Source: Mycetocola lacteus (lineage in GTDB: Bacteria > Actinomycetota > Actinomycetes > Actinomycetales > Microbacteriaceae). From it: DNA of 64,000 nt. The notes under the pieces were generated by a model. That model saw only the letters and a list, made by a program, of their open reading frames with translations, ran no database searches and had not been told where the DNA came from. A program made the position numbers and the translations under genes. Where the stretch lies: positions 1 through 64,000 of the forward strand of contig NZ_RCUY01000011.1 in assembly GCF_003667575.1 (NCBI RefSeq), given 5' to 3'. Positions 1 to 7,997 of this stretch are shown piece by piece (the stretch's first letter is position 1; each line of letters starts with the position of its first letter).

Positions 1-1
1 C

Positions 2-352
2 CTGAACGTCGAGCAGACCCCCGTGGGCGGCGCCGCCACCAGCCGCGACACCGTGTCCTTCAAGGTCCGCACCGGCACCTCCTCGGATGTCACCGTCACG
101 ACCCCCGCTCAGGACGGCACCGTCTCCACCAAGACCGTGACCTACACCGGCAAGGGCGAGCCGCTTTCCAAGATCACCGTGAACGGCACCAGCCGCCCGG
201 TAGCATCGACCACTGTCCGCTCTGACGGAACCTGGGAAGCCATTGGAACCTTCGAACTGGCCAACGGAAAGTACACCTTCCGCGTCAGCCAGGAGGAGCT
301 CAACGGCGACATGAAGCACACCGACCTGACCTTCACGGTCAAGGCCAACTAG
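2..352 (+). CDS. C-terminal fragment of a probable cell-surface protein
   Basis: The open frame runs in from the left edge and stops at TAG 350-352, so only the last 116 or so residues are visible. They are rich in Thr, Val, Ser and Lys, with alternating beta-strand-like stretches such as TVTYTGKGEPLSKITVNG and a closing TFRVSQEELNGD...LTFTVKAN. This composition fits an extracellular Ig-like or carbohydrate-associated beta-sandwich domain; no catalytic motif, sortase signal or membrane segment is present in the visible part. A GTG at 23 exists but nothing suggests it is the start. A strong terminator follows directly. The family cannot be named from this piece; its place next to exopolysaccharide genes makes an envelope role likely. 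Confidence 0.6.
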   Translation: MNVEQTPVGGAATSRDTVSFKVRTGTSSDVTVTTPAQDGTVSTKTVTYTGKGEPLSKITVNGTSRPVASTTVRSDGTWEAIGTFELANGKYTFRVSQEELNGDMKHTDLTFTVKAN

Positions 353-385
353 TCACGAGCGCATAGTCGTTTCGACACACCCACG

Positions 386-420
386 ACTGGGGGCGGGAGT
401 AATCCCGCCCCCAGTTTTGT
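386..420 (+). terminator. Rho-independent terminator
   Basis: A perfect 13-bp stem (ACTGGGGGCGGGA, 386-398, pairing with 403-415) with a 4-nt loop, followed by TTTG. It closes the transcript of the surface-protein gene that enters from the left. Confidence 0.85.
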
Positions 421-466
421 GTTTCACAGCCCGATCACGGTGACACAATCGCAAAAAAGTGAGAGT

Positions 467-480
467 AAAATATTAGATGG
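467..480 (+). promoter_or_regulatory. ATATTAGAT-motif site upstream of the DUF3060-like lipoprotein
   Basis: AAAATATTAGATGG lies about 135 nt before the lipoprotein start, in the only AT-rich part of the gap 353-614. The same nonamer recurs at 1131, 6669 (opposite strand) and 12416, with a close relative at 8701. Its AGAT end could serve as a -35-like element, but the AT-rich stretch after it (TATTTG, 497-502) is a poor -10 box, so only the shared motif is well supported. Confidence 0.45.
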
Positions 481-614
481 TGTTGCGCTTAGTCTTTATT
501 TGTGACAGACTCATTCATGTTCTGAAATATCAGATTGTTAGAACATAGTGGGACGGACACAACCCTTCTCCGAGCCCGAACTGAGCCACCCGGCCCCTAC
601 CCGTAAGGAACCCC

Positions 615-1073
615 ATGAAGACCGCAACCCGCACCATCGTGACCACCCTGGCCGGACTCGGCCTGATCGCCGGCCTGGCCGCCTGCAGCGCCGACGCCCC
701 GGACAAGAACAACGCCAAGCCCTCCGCTTCCGCATCGGCTTCGGCCGACACCAAGAAGGAAGAGGCCAAGGACCCCTCGAACCCCGAGGAGATCGAAAAG
801 GTCGAGGGCAAGTGTGAAAACGGCGTCGCCACGATCACCACCAACAACGTGGACGTGACCGTGCCCGACTGCGAGACCATCAAGATCGAGGCCAGCAACA
901 GCATCATCCACATCGGTGCCACCACCAACCTCACCGTCAACGGTGCGATCAACGACATTCAGGGCACCACCGTGCAGAACGCCACCATCACCGGTAGCGC
1001 CAACACCCTGACCACCGATAACACCCCCAAGATCGACGACAAGGGTGAGCAGAACGAAGCAAAGACCCGCTAG
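615..1073 (+). CDS. Lipoprotein with a DUF3060-like repeat domain
   Basis: A 152-aa secreted lipoprotein. A lipoprotein signal peptide ends in LAAC, with the lipidated Cys at residue 23, so it is probably anchored on the outer face of the membrane. After a low-complexity linker (SASASASADTKKEE, about 37-55) the C-terminal half has a regular pattern of beta-turn repeats (VPDCETIKIEASNSIIHIG..., LTVNGAINDIQ..., ATITGSANTL...). That spacing of G-N/S-N turns resembles actinobacterial DUF3060 proteins, whose function is unknown. TAAGGAA 10 nt upstream supports this ATG. It stands alone: a terminator precedes it and a hairpin follows. Its position before the kinase/pyruvyl-transferase operon suggests an envelope role. 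Confidence 0.8.
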   Translation: MKTATRTIVTTLAGLGLIAGLAACSADAPDKNNAKPSASASASADTKKEEAKDPSNPEEIEKVEGKCENGVATITTNNVDVTVPDCETIKIEASNSIIHIGATTNLTVNGAINDIQGTTVQNATITGSANTLTTDNTPKIDDKGEQNEAKTR

Positions 1074-1079
1074 TCCCCT

Positions 1080-1114
1080 GAATTCCCTCGGATTTTCCCC
1101 GTCCGAGGGAATTC
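1080..1114 (+). terminator. Hairpin after the lipoprotein gene (probable terminator)
   Basis: A perfect 13-bp stem (GAATTCCCTCGGA, 1080-1092, with 1102-1114) and a 9-nt loop. A run of C, not T, follows, so termination may be partial and some read-through into the kinase operon is possible. Confidence 0.6.
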
Positions 1115-1130
1115 TCCCCCGGCCATCGAA

Positions 1131-1139
1131 ATATTAGAT
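1131..1139 (+). promoter_or_regulatory. ATATTAGAT-motif site upstream of the BY-kinase operon
   Basis: An exact ATATTAGAT, 81 nt before the start codon of the Wzz/kinase gene and just after the preceding hairpin. No convincing -10 box follows at the right distance, so here it is better read as a regulator site than as a promoter element. Confidence 0.4.
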
Positions 1140-1220
1140 GGCACGCCAGATCCCGCGCCTCCCCCGCCTCCCACCAAGACATCCCTCACAACAGCCCAGC
1201 AGATCACCAGGAGCCCAGCA

Positions 1221-2714
1221 ATGAACTTCACCGACTACATAGCGGCGGTACGCCGTCACTGGATCGCCGTGGTGATCGCCATCGTGATCGCCTGCGGAAT
1301 CGCCGGTGTCGCCACCGCCGTCGCGACCCCGCAGTACCAGTCCAAAACCCAGCTGTTTGTCTCGGTGGGTGGCGGTGACTCGGTAGGCGACCTCGCCCAG
1401 GGAAACTCCTTCTCCGAGCGCCGTGTCTCCTCCTACGTGAGCCTGGCCACCAGCTCGCGCGTGCTGGAACCCGTAATCCAGAAGCTCAACCTGAAGATGA
1501 GCCTCGACCAGCTCAAGGCCTCCATCTCGGCGGCCTCTCCCCCCACGACGGTTCTGATCAACATCACCGTGACCCACCCCGATCCCGAACTAGCTAAGCG
1601 CATCGCCGATGCGGTGGCCGAGAGCCTCGTCTCCGAGGTTGAGGTGGTTGAGGGATCCGCCTCCACCTCGCTGATCAAGATGAGCGTGGCCGAGGAGGCC
1701 GTGGTCCCCACCGTGCAGTCCTCCCCCGACATCAAAAAGAACCTGCTGATGGCCATCGGTGTGGGCGGCGCCATCGGCGTGCTCTACGCGGTGCTGCGCT
1801 CACTCCTGGACACCCGAATCCGAAACCGCGAGGGCGTCACCAACATCACCGATGCCAGCATTCTCGGCGTGATCGCCGAGGAGCCGGGCCTGGACGATGA
1901 CCCGCTGGCGATCCTCACCGACCCATACGGTGTGCGCGCCGAAAACTTCCGCCAGCTGCGTACCCAGCTGCAGTTCACCAACCTCGATCACACCTCTCAG
2001 AGCGTGGTGGTGACCTCGAGCCTGCCCGGTGAGGGCAAGTCCTCCACCTCGATCAACCTGGCACTGATGCTCGCCGAGGGCGGCGGCCGCGTGCTACTGA
2101 TCGACGCAGACCTGCGCCGCCCCCGCGTGGCCACCTACCTGGGCCTGGAGGGCACAGTGGGTCTGACCACCGTGCTCGCCGGCCGCGTGGACGTGGCCGA
2201 TGCGATCCAGTCGGTGGGCAACCGCAGCAAGCTCGATGTGCTCACCTCCGGGCAGATCCCGCCAAACCCCAGCGAGCTGCTCGGCTCGGCGACCATGAAT
2301 ACGCTGCTGCGAGACCTCGAGGAGCACTACGACACCATCATCCTCGATGCCCCGCCCACCCTGCCGGTGACCGACCCGGCCGTGCTGTCCACCATCACCT
2401 CGGGTGTGCTCATGGTCGCGACCCTTGACGGCCGCCTGCACAACGAGGAGCTGCGCGCGGGCCTGGATAACCTCGACGGCGTGGGTGCTCGCATCCTCGG
2501 GGTCGCCCTCAACCGGATGCCGCAGCGCGCCAGCGCCTACGCCACCTACGGCTATCAGGACACCATCGAACCCTCCCGCCGCGAGATGCGTAAGTCCGCA
2601 CGCCGCGCGAAGAAGGGCTCGAAGCCGGGTTCCCCGCAGGCAAAGCCCCCGGCCGGTCCGATCCGCAAGCCCGCGACCGCCGGCGCACCTCGGCACAATG
2701 AGGCGATCGTATGA
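1221..2714 (+). CDS. Polysaccharide co-polymerase / bacterial tyrosine kinase (Wzz-CpsD fusion)
   Basis: A 497-aa membrane protein joining a Wzz-type chain-length domain to a cytoplasmic BY-kinase, the usual actinobacterial arrangement. Transmembrane segments lie near 14-33 and 173-192 and flank an extracellular domain. The kinase half has Walker A (SLPGEGKSS, about 267-275), Walker A' (LLIDADLRRP, about 292-301) and Walker B (IILDAPP, about 373-379). The C-terminus has a short Tyr group (YATYGY, about 440-445), the likely autophosphorylation cluster, then a basic Pro/Lys-rich tail. The family controls length and export of surface polysaccharide through cycles of tyrosine phosphorylation. The stop overlaps the next gene, a tyrosine phosphatase, as ATGA, so kinase and phosphatase are translationally coupled. 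Confidence 0.9.
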   Translation: MNFTDYIAAVRRHWIAVVIAIVIACGIAGVATAVATPQYQSKTQLFVSVGGGDSVGDLAQGNSFSERRVSSYVSLATSSRVLEPVIQKLNLKMSLDQLKASISAASPPTTVLINITVTHPDPELAKRIADAVAESLVSEVEVVEGSASTSLIKMSVAEEAVVPTVQSSPDIKKNLLMAIGVGGAIGVLYAVLRSLLDTRIRNREGVTNITDASILGVIAEEPGLDDDPLAILTDPYGVRAENFRQLRTQLQFTNLDHTSQSVVVTSSLPGEGKSSTSINLALMLAEGGGRVLLIDADLRRPRVATYLGLEGTVGLTTVLAGRVDVADAIQSVGNRSKLDVLTSGQIPPNPSELLGSATMNTLLRDLEEHYDTIILDAPPTLPVTDPAVLSTITSGVLMVATLDGRLHNEELRAGLDNLDGVGARILGVALNRMPQRASAYATYGYQDTIEPSRREMRKSARRAKKGSKPGSPQAKPPAGPIRKPATAGAPRHNEAIV

Positions 2715-3340
2715 CCCCGCTGAACGTGCTGGTGGTCTGCACCGGCAACATCTGCCGCTCTCCGTACGCCGAACGAGCACTGCAGGCGATGGCCGACCGG
2801 ATCGCCCCGGGAGTGTTTCGCGTGACAAGCGCCGGCACCCGCGCGGTTGTGGGCCGCCCGATGGAGGCCGGGTCCGCACGGATCCTCGGCGAGCGCGGCA
2901 TCCCCGCCGCCGGTCCCGTCGCCCGCCAGCTCACCACCTCGATGGTGCAGGACGCCGACCTGGTGCTGGGCCTCGCCCGTGAACACCGTGCCGATGTACT
3001 GGACCTGGTTCCCGGGGCCCTGCGTCGCACCTTCACCCTGCGTGAGTTTGCGCGCCTGCTGGAAACCTGCGGAACCCCCGCCGCCGAAGACCTGAATGAC
3101 GCCCTCGCCGCCCCCGACATTCCCGCCCGCTGGCGCGCACTCACCCCGCTCGCCCTGCGACACCGTACCGATTCGAAGGCCGCTCATCCCGCGGACGACG
3201 ACGTGCTGGACCCCTTTGGCCTGGACGACACCGCGTTTCGCACGATGGCCGCCCAGATCGACGCGGCCCTGATTCCCCTGCTCGACACCCTCACCAAACT
3301 CGCCGCCGCGGACCGCCATCCGCGCACCACCCACAGCTAG
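2711..3340 (+). CDS. Low-molecular-weight protein-tyrosine phosphatase
   Basis: A 209-aa cytoplasmic phosphatase, somewhat longer than the usual 150-170 residues. The N-terminal CTGNICRS loop gives the catalytic Cys10 and Arg16 of the CX5R(S) signature, and the general-acid DP pair is at about 167-168 (VLDPFG). The family dephosphorylates BY-kinases and their partners. The 4-nt ATGA overlap with the kinase gene makes that kinase the obvious substrate. The insert before the DP loop (about 115-160) accounts for the extra length. The pyruvyl-transferase gene follows after 9 nt, so all three are probably one transcript. Confidence 0.9.
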   Translation: MTPLNVLVVCTGNICRSPYAERALQAMADRIAPGVFRVTSAGTRAVVGRPMEAGSARILGERGIPAAGPVARQLTTSMVQDADLVLGLAREHRADVLDLVPGALRRTFTLREFARLLETCGTPAAEDLNDALAAPDIPARWRALTPLALRHRTDSKAAHPADDDVLDPFGLDDTAFRTMAAQIDAALIPLLDTLTKLAAADRHPRTTHS

Positions 3341-3349
3341 GAGCATCCC

Positions 3350-4441
3350 ATGGCCACCACCCCCACTCGCCGCCTGGTGTATCTCGGCTGGCACGGCTTC
3401 ATGAACTTCGGCGACGACCTGCTGCGCGACACCTGGCAGGCGGCCCTCACCGACGACCTCTCCCTCTCGGCGCCGCTCAGCCGCCGCGATTATGTGTCCC
3501 AGGCACCCCGGGTCGCGATGGACCGGATGCGCACCGCCGGTGCCGAACGCCTCGTGCTCCTGGGCGGCGGAACCACCGTGGGCTTTGCCAACTGGGCCGG
3601 GCACGCTCGGCGCGCACAGCTGGCCTACGATGCCGCCGGAATCCTGATCCCCGGGGCCGGGGCTGCCGAGTCCACCGACACGTTTGCGCTGGGCCTGCAG
3701 GAGCAGGGCTGGTCCGATTGGGCCGACCTCTCCGGCGTCGCGCTGATGGGTGTGCGCGGACCGCTGACGGCCCGCGAGTGTGCGGCTAACTGGATGCCGA
3801 CCCCGGTGATTGGAGATCCCGCGCTGCTCTATCCCGCGCTAATCGATTTCTCTGGCGAGGAGCGCGACGAGACCACCATCGGTGTGGCGCTCGGCGCGGA
3901 TCCCGAGTCCCGCTTTGACCCGCACGTGGTGGCCGAGGCGCTGCGCCGGATCAGCATGGCCGAGAGGATCGATCGGGTGAAGGTATTCGCGCTCTCCAGC
4001 TCCGACCGTGAGGGTGCCGAACGCTTCGCCCGAATGGTGGGTCCCCTTGCCGAGGTCATCACCTTCGAAGGCGATGTGGAGGCGACCATGCGACAGATCG
4101 CCCGCTGTGGGCTGTTCATCTCCGAACGCCTGCACGGTGCGGTGGCCGCGGTATCTCTCGGGGTGCCCACGGTAGCGCTGTCCTATGCTTCCAAGTGTGA
4201 TGACTTCTGGCTGAGCGTCACCGGTGCACGATCCCCGATCACCGTGGGGCACAGCGCCGACGAGCTGCTGGCCGAGGTGCGCACCGTACGCGAGCCCGCC
4301 TATCAGGCATACGTGGCCGCCGAGGTGGAGTCGCTCCAGGGAACACTGGGCCGCGCGGCTGAGCGCATCAACCGCTGGCTCGCCGGTCAGTCCAGCACCA
4401 CCGAAGTGCTCCATCCCACCACTGGCAGCTCGCCGATTTAA
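3350..4441 (+). CDS. Polysaccharide pyruvyl transferase family protein
   Basis: A 363-aa protein with the fold and motifs of the polysaccharide pyruvyl transferase family (CsaB/WcaK-like). Visible are LGGGTTVGF near the first Rossmann half, VRGPLTARECAANW...VIGDPALLYP in the middle, and the conserved ISERLHGAVAAVSLGVPTVALSY near the C-terminus. Members transfer pyruvate from phosphoenolpyruvate onto a sugar of a surface glycan, giving an acidic ketal. AGGAG lies 6 nt before the ATG. As the last gene of the kinase-phosphatase transcript it probably decorates the polymer those proteins control; the exact acceptor cannot be told. Confidence 0.85.
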   Translation: MATTPTRRLVYLGWHGFMNFGDDLLRDTWQAALTDDLSLSAPLSRRDYVSQAPRVAMDRMRTAGAERLVLLGGGTTVGFANWAGHARRAQLAYDAAGILIPGAGAAESTDTFALGLQEQGWSDWADLSGVALMGVRGPLTARECAANWMPTPVIGDPALLYPALIDFSGEERDETTIGVALGADPESRFDPHVVAEALRRISMAERIDRVKVFALSSSDREGAERFARMVGPLAEVITFEGDVEATMRQIARCGLFISERLHGAVAAVSLGVPTVALSYASKCDDFWLSVTGARSPITVGHSADELLAEVRTVREPAYQAYVAAEVESLQGTLGRAAERINRWLAGQSSTTEVLHPTTGSSPI

Positions 4442-4546
4442 TGCAATCCGGGGCGCGAGTACCGCGCGCCCCGGGGCGTGCGTACAGGCTCGCTCCGATA
4501 GGATCGTTCTACTCCATCGAGTAACCCCCTGCCATGAGGAGGCACC

Positions 4547-5200
4547 ATGCCCATCACGTCCGGAAGCGCCCCGGTCGCCCGCAAATCCCTACGTGAGTCC
4601 GCCGCGGAACAGATCCGTGCTGCCATTCTGGACGGCACCCTGAAGCCCGGCGAAAACCTCAACGACGGTGAGCTGCAGGAGTGGCTGGGCATCTCTCGGA
4701 CCCCGGTGCGTGACGCCCTGAACGACCTGGCCCGCTACGGCCTGATCGAAATGGCTCCGCAGCGCTACACCCGGGTGGCCAAACCGCGTCCCGAGGACCG
4801 CACCCAGATCATGCAGACCCTGGGTGCGCTGGTTGGCGGTGTGGTTCGGGTTACCGTGGCCGAGCTGACCGACACTCAGCGCGCAGAACTGATCACGTCC
4901 GTGCAGGCCGCCGCCGAAACCCTGCCCACCCGCGACTACGATGCCCACGGCACGCTGGGCTGGGACATGGTGCACCTGTTCCTCAAGTACTGCCCGAACC
5001 GGATCCTGGTGGCCGCAACCCAGGACCGCATCGACGGTCTTGGCTATCAGCTCACCATTACCCGCAACGTGGAGAGCACCGATTGGGCCGCCCTCGAAGC
5101 TGGCTACCCGGCGCTGATTACAGCGCTCCAGGCGGGCGACTCAATCGCCGCCGAGCTCGCGATCGAAACCGTCTTCCAGCTGCCCCTGCCCACCGCATAG
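4547..5200 (+). CDS. GntR-family transcriptional regulator (paralogue 1)
   Basis: A 217-aa regulator. The N-terminal winged helix (about 14-80) has the GntR signature ILDGTLKPGENLNDGELQEWLGISRTPVRDAL. The C-terminal alpha-helical domain is of the FadR/FCD type but lacks an obvious set of metal-binding His residues, so its ligand is unclear. GAGGAGG upstream of the ATG is a strong ribosome site. It faces two further GntR genes on the other strand across a shared terminator, and the winged helices of all three are clearly related, pointing to local duplication. A small metabolite ligand is usual for the family; nothing here names it. Confidence 0.85.
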   Translation: MPITSGSAPVARKSLRESAAEQIRAAILDGTLKPGENLNDGELQEWLGISRTPVRDALNDLARYGLIEMAPQRYTRVAKPRPEDRTQIMQTLGALVGGVVRVTVAELTDTQRAELITSVQAAAETLPTRDYDAHGTLGWDMVHLFLKYCPNRILVAATQDRIDGLGYQLTITRNVESTDWAALEAGYPALITALQAGDSIAAELAIETVFQLPLPTA

Positions 5201-5207
5201 CGCAGAC

Positions 5208-5245
5208 ACAAATCGCCCGTCCCGTTCCCGGGGCGGGCGATTTGT
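5208..5245. terminator. Bidirectional terminator between convergent GntR genes
   Basis: ACAAATCGCCC (5208-5218) pairs exactly with GGGCGATTTGT (5235-5245), extended by a few inner pairs. The A/T-rich base of the stem supplies a U-rich end in both directions. Confidence 0.85.
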
Positions 5246-5255
5246 ATACGGGGCG

Positions 5256-5924
5256 CTAATCCTGACCGCGGAAGGTTTCGATGAAGTTGCGGCGGGTGGG
5301 CTCGTACATCGCATAGATCAGATCCCCGGTGGCCTCGGCATCGCCGGTGTGGGCGGCGGCGTTGATGGCCTCAAGCTGATCGACGATCTCATTCACTCCG
5401 GTCAGGCCCTCCCGCGGGGTGAGGAAACGCAACAGCTGGAGCGAGAGCCCCTCCACGGTTTCAACCATGATCTGGTTGCCGGTGGCCTTTTCAAACACCA
5501 GGAAGAAGTCGCGGATCGCCGGCCCCAGACCCGCGAGGTTATCCTCGTCCAGGCACGCACGAGCATCCTCGGCGAAGCCCTGTAAGGCGGCCAGCTGCTC
5601 TGTACTCAGCGAACCGACAGTCTTGCGGGCAGCGTGCTCGTGGAGCACTCCGGTGGTGAAGATCGCCTCGTTGATGTTGCGGAAGTCCAGCGGGGCCACC
5701 CGCGTGTACTTATGCGGAACCAGCTCGACGATACCGTTTTCGGCCAGACGGTTCAGGGCCTCCCGGATCGGGGTACGCGAGGTTCCCAGCCAGGTTAGTA
5801 GCTCCTCATCGTGTAGCTGCTCGCCGGCTTCCAGGGTGCCGTCGAGAATCGCGTTGAGGATGGTGTCGTAAATCTCGTCGCGCAGCAGGCGACGACGGAT
5901 CGGGGCGCGTCCGGTGCGGGGCAT
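5256..5924 (-). CDS. GntR-family transcriptional regulator (paralogue 2)
   Basis: A 222-aa GntR regulator with an N-terminal winged helix (ILDGTLEAGEQLHDEELLTWLGTSRTPIREAL, about 24-55) and a helical C-terminal effector domain. It begins on the last base of the preceding gene's stop codon (TAATG), so the two GntR genes are translationally coupled. The winged helix is close to both neighbours while the effector domains differ more, as expected if duplicated copies took on different ligands. No metabolic gene is in the same transcript; targets may be the adjacent sensor/exporter locus or the exopolysaccharide genes. Confidence 0.85.
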   Translation of the reverse strand: MPRTGRAPIRRRLLRDEIYDTILNAILDGTLEAGEQLHDEELLTWLGTSRTPIREALNRLAENGIVELVPHKYTRVAPLDFRNINEAIFTTGVLHEHAARKTVGSLSTEQLAALQGFAEDARACLDEDNLAGLGPAIRDFFLVFEKATGNQIMVETVEGLSLQLLRFLTPREGLTGVNEIVDQLEAINAAAHTGDAEATGDLIYAMYEPTRRNFIETFRGQD

Positions 5925-6637
5925 TAGGAGGCCTTCTCTGTGGGTGCCGAGGTCAGGGCAGGGGCCGCGGCGTTGGCCGCGAGGATCTGGTCATGGAAGT
6001 CGCTCACCTCGGAGGCAAAGTAGCGCGAGGCGGCGCGGGAGGCTTCGAGGGCGTCCCCGGCGAGGGTGGCCTCGACCATCTCGCGAATCGCATCGTAGGT
6101 GGAGGTGCGGCTGATCCGGTCACTGTGGGTACGCAGGATGCGCTGCACGTGCGGATCGAACCGGGCGGGCTGGCGCAGCAGCACCCGGTTGTCATAGCGG
6201 GTGATGTAGACCTCAAAAATCTCGGTCAGGATGACCGGGGCCTGCTCGGCCTTGCGCCCAGCCGGGCCGACCAGCTTCTTCAGCAGGGTGGTGAGCTTTT
6301 TGCGGTCGGCGTCGGTGAGCAGTGGCACGACCTCGCGGATTGCGGCGGCATAGAGCGCGCCGAGCACCTCCATCATCTCGCCGAACTGTACCGGGTCGAT
6401 CTCGGCCACCCGCGTGGCTTTCTGCGGCTGTACCTCGACCAGCCCGGTGTTGGCCAGGCGCCCGAGAGCCTCGCGAATCGGGGTGCGCGAGGCACCCAGC
6501 CACACCTCCAGCTCCTTATCGGAGAGCGTGCGTCCGGGTTCAAACTCGCCGGAAACGATCGCGTTGAGGATGCGGTCATACACCTGATCACGCAGGAGCA
6601 ACCGCGGGGTGACACTGGGTTTCTTGGGCACGGGCAT
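5924..6637 (-). CDS. GntR-family transcriptional regulator (paralogue 3)
   Basis: A 237-aa GntR regulator, first gene of a two-gene unit with paralogue 2. The DNA-binding domain (AIVSGEFEPGRTLSDKELEVWLGASRTPIREAL) is N-terminal; the effector domain is helical and the tail is Ala-rich. The ATG follows a TAGTAT box by exactly 6 nt, so the mRNA is probably leaderless. The ATATTAGAT motif overlaps the -35 position of this promoter, so autoregulation by one of the three GntR proteins is possible. This is inference; the ligand is unknown. Confidence 0.85.
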   Translation of the reverse strand: MPVPKKPSVTPRLLLRDQVYDRILNAIVSGEFEPGRTLSDKELEVWLGASRTPIREALGRLANTGLVEVQPQKATRVAEIDPVQFGEMMEVLGALYAAAIREVVPLLTDADRKKLTTLLKKLVGPAGRKAEQAPVILTEIFEVYITRYDNRVLLRQPARFDPHVQRILRTHSDRISRTSTYDAIREMVEATLAGDALEASRAASRYFASEVSDFHDQILAANAAAPALTSAPTEKAS

Positions 6638-6643
6638 GCCCCC

Positions 6644-6677
6644 ATACTAACCGAGAGACACTGTAAATATCTAATAT
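6644..6677 (-). promoter_or_regulatory. Promoter of the GntR pair with ATATTAGAT at -35
   Basis: Read on the minus strand: ATATTAGAT (6677-6669), whose end forms the -35-like AGATAT (6672-6667), then a 17-nt spacer, TAGTAT (6649-6644), 6 nt, and the ATG. The same arrangement with the same 17-nt spacing occurs before the sugar-porter gene at 12416-12449. Confidence 0.55.
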
Positions 6678-6707
6678 ACCAATTGGATTTGTCGGATTTT
6701 TGCCGCC

Positions 6708-7997
6708 CTAGACCCGCGCCAGCTCGGCCTTGGACTTGGCCTTCGCCATCGCCAATGGCAGCTCCATTTCCAGGATCAGTCCGCCGTCGGGGTTGGCTCG
6801 CACCACCAGCTCGGTCCCGTGTGCGCGGGCGATGTTGCAGGCCAGCGCAAGCCCCAGTCCATTACCGCGCACCTGCCCGGGTACCCGCACCCGGCCGGCA
6901 CCACGATAGAAGGGCTCGGTGATGCGCTCCAATTCATCTGCGCCCAGGTGAGCGCCGGAGTTGACCACGATCAGGCGGACGATGCCGTCCTGTCGAATCA
7001 GCTCCACCGTCACCTTCCCACCATCGATGTTGTGGCGCACGGCGTTATTCAGCACGTTATCCAGGAGCCGCGAGAGCAGGATCCGATTGACCTCCACCAC
7101 GTAGCCCACCGGGCACTCGGTCTCGACAAACACCCCGTGGGCGCGCGCTTCGGCGCGCAGTCCGAGGGCGCACTCCCCCACCAGTTTGCCCAGGTCGACC
7201 TCCTCGGTCTGCAATTCCCCGTGGGCGGCTTCGGCGAGCTCAAGCAGCGCAGTCACCGTGTCCACGCTGCGCGCGGTAGTGTCCTGCAGCTGCGAGATCA
7301 GCAGCCTGGTGTCGGTGGATTCGGGACTATCAGCGGCGAGAGAAAGAAGTGCCTGCGTGGTGGCCAGCGGGGTTTTGAGCTCATGCGAGGCATTGGCCGC
7401 AAAGCGCTCATACTCGGCGAAGGAGCGCTCCAACCGGGCAAGCATCGAATCGAAGGTGTCCGAGAGTTCGGAAAACTCATCCCGGGGACCGGTCAGTCCC
7501 ACTCGATGATCCAGCGACCCTTCGGCAGCCTTGCGCGCAGCCTGGGTAATCTCGTGCACCGGACGCAGCAGGCGACCGGCCACGATCCAGGAAATTAGCC
7601 CACCCACGAGGACCACGACGGCCAGGATCGCACCGGAGCTTTCCAGCAGCACCGAGAGCAGGTCGTGCACACTGCGCACCACCACGGAGCCATTTTTGCC
7701 ATCGTCAGGGTTCGGCGAAGCAGGCACCTGAGCGGGGGGCGTCTGCAATGGGGCGATGTTCGAATCACTCGGCTTGAAACTATTAGGGGTGACGGCGCTG
7801 GTAATGGCATAGGTCGGCACATACTTCATGACCGCATAGAGCGCACCCATCATCAGCAAGCCACAGCCCAGCAGCATCGAGGTAAACACAATGGTGAGTC
7901 GAGCACGCGCGGTGACCCGCGGTCGCCAGGAAAGCAGCGAGGGCTTGGGTGCGGCGGCGGGGCTACTCAACGGGGGCCGCGATTCGGTAGCCCACAC
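6708..7997 (-). CDS. Two-component sensor histidine kinase
   Basis: A 429-aa membrane kinase. Transmembrane segments near 33-57 and 121-145 enclose a short extracellular sensor loop of about 65 residues. A HAMP domain (about 139-195) precedes the dimerisation helix with the phosphoacceptor His205 in FAANASHELKTPLA. The ATPase part has an N box (LLDNVLNNAVRHN, about 311-323) and G box (RGNGLGLALA, about 377-386). The GTG at 7997 overlaps the response-regulator gene by 35 nt; an in-frame TTG at 7970 would overlap by only 8 nt and is a fair alternative. Co-transcribed with the regulator and divergent from the MacB-type exporter operon, it probably senses an envelope stress or peptide. Confidence 0.9.
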   Translation of the reverse strand: MWATESRPPLSSPAAAPKPSLLSWRPRVTARARLTIVFTSMLLGCGLLMMGALYAVMKYVPTYAITSAVTPNSFKPSDSNIAPLQTPPAQVPASPNPDDGKNGSVVVRSVHDLLSVLLESSGAILAVVVLVGGLISWIVAGRLLRPVHEITQAARKAAEGSLDHRVGLTGPRDEFSELSDTFDSMLARLERSFAEYERFAANASHELKTPLATTQALLSLAADSPESTDTRLLISQLQDTTARSVDTVTALLELAEAAHGELQTEEVDLGKLVGECALGLRAEARAHGVFVETECPVGYVVEVNRILLSRLLDNVLNNAVRHNIDGGKVTVELIRQDGIVRLIVVNSGAHLGADELERITEPFYRGAGRVRVPGQVRGNGLGLALACNIARAHGTELVVRANPDGGLILEMELPLAMAKAKSKAELARV

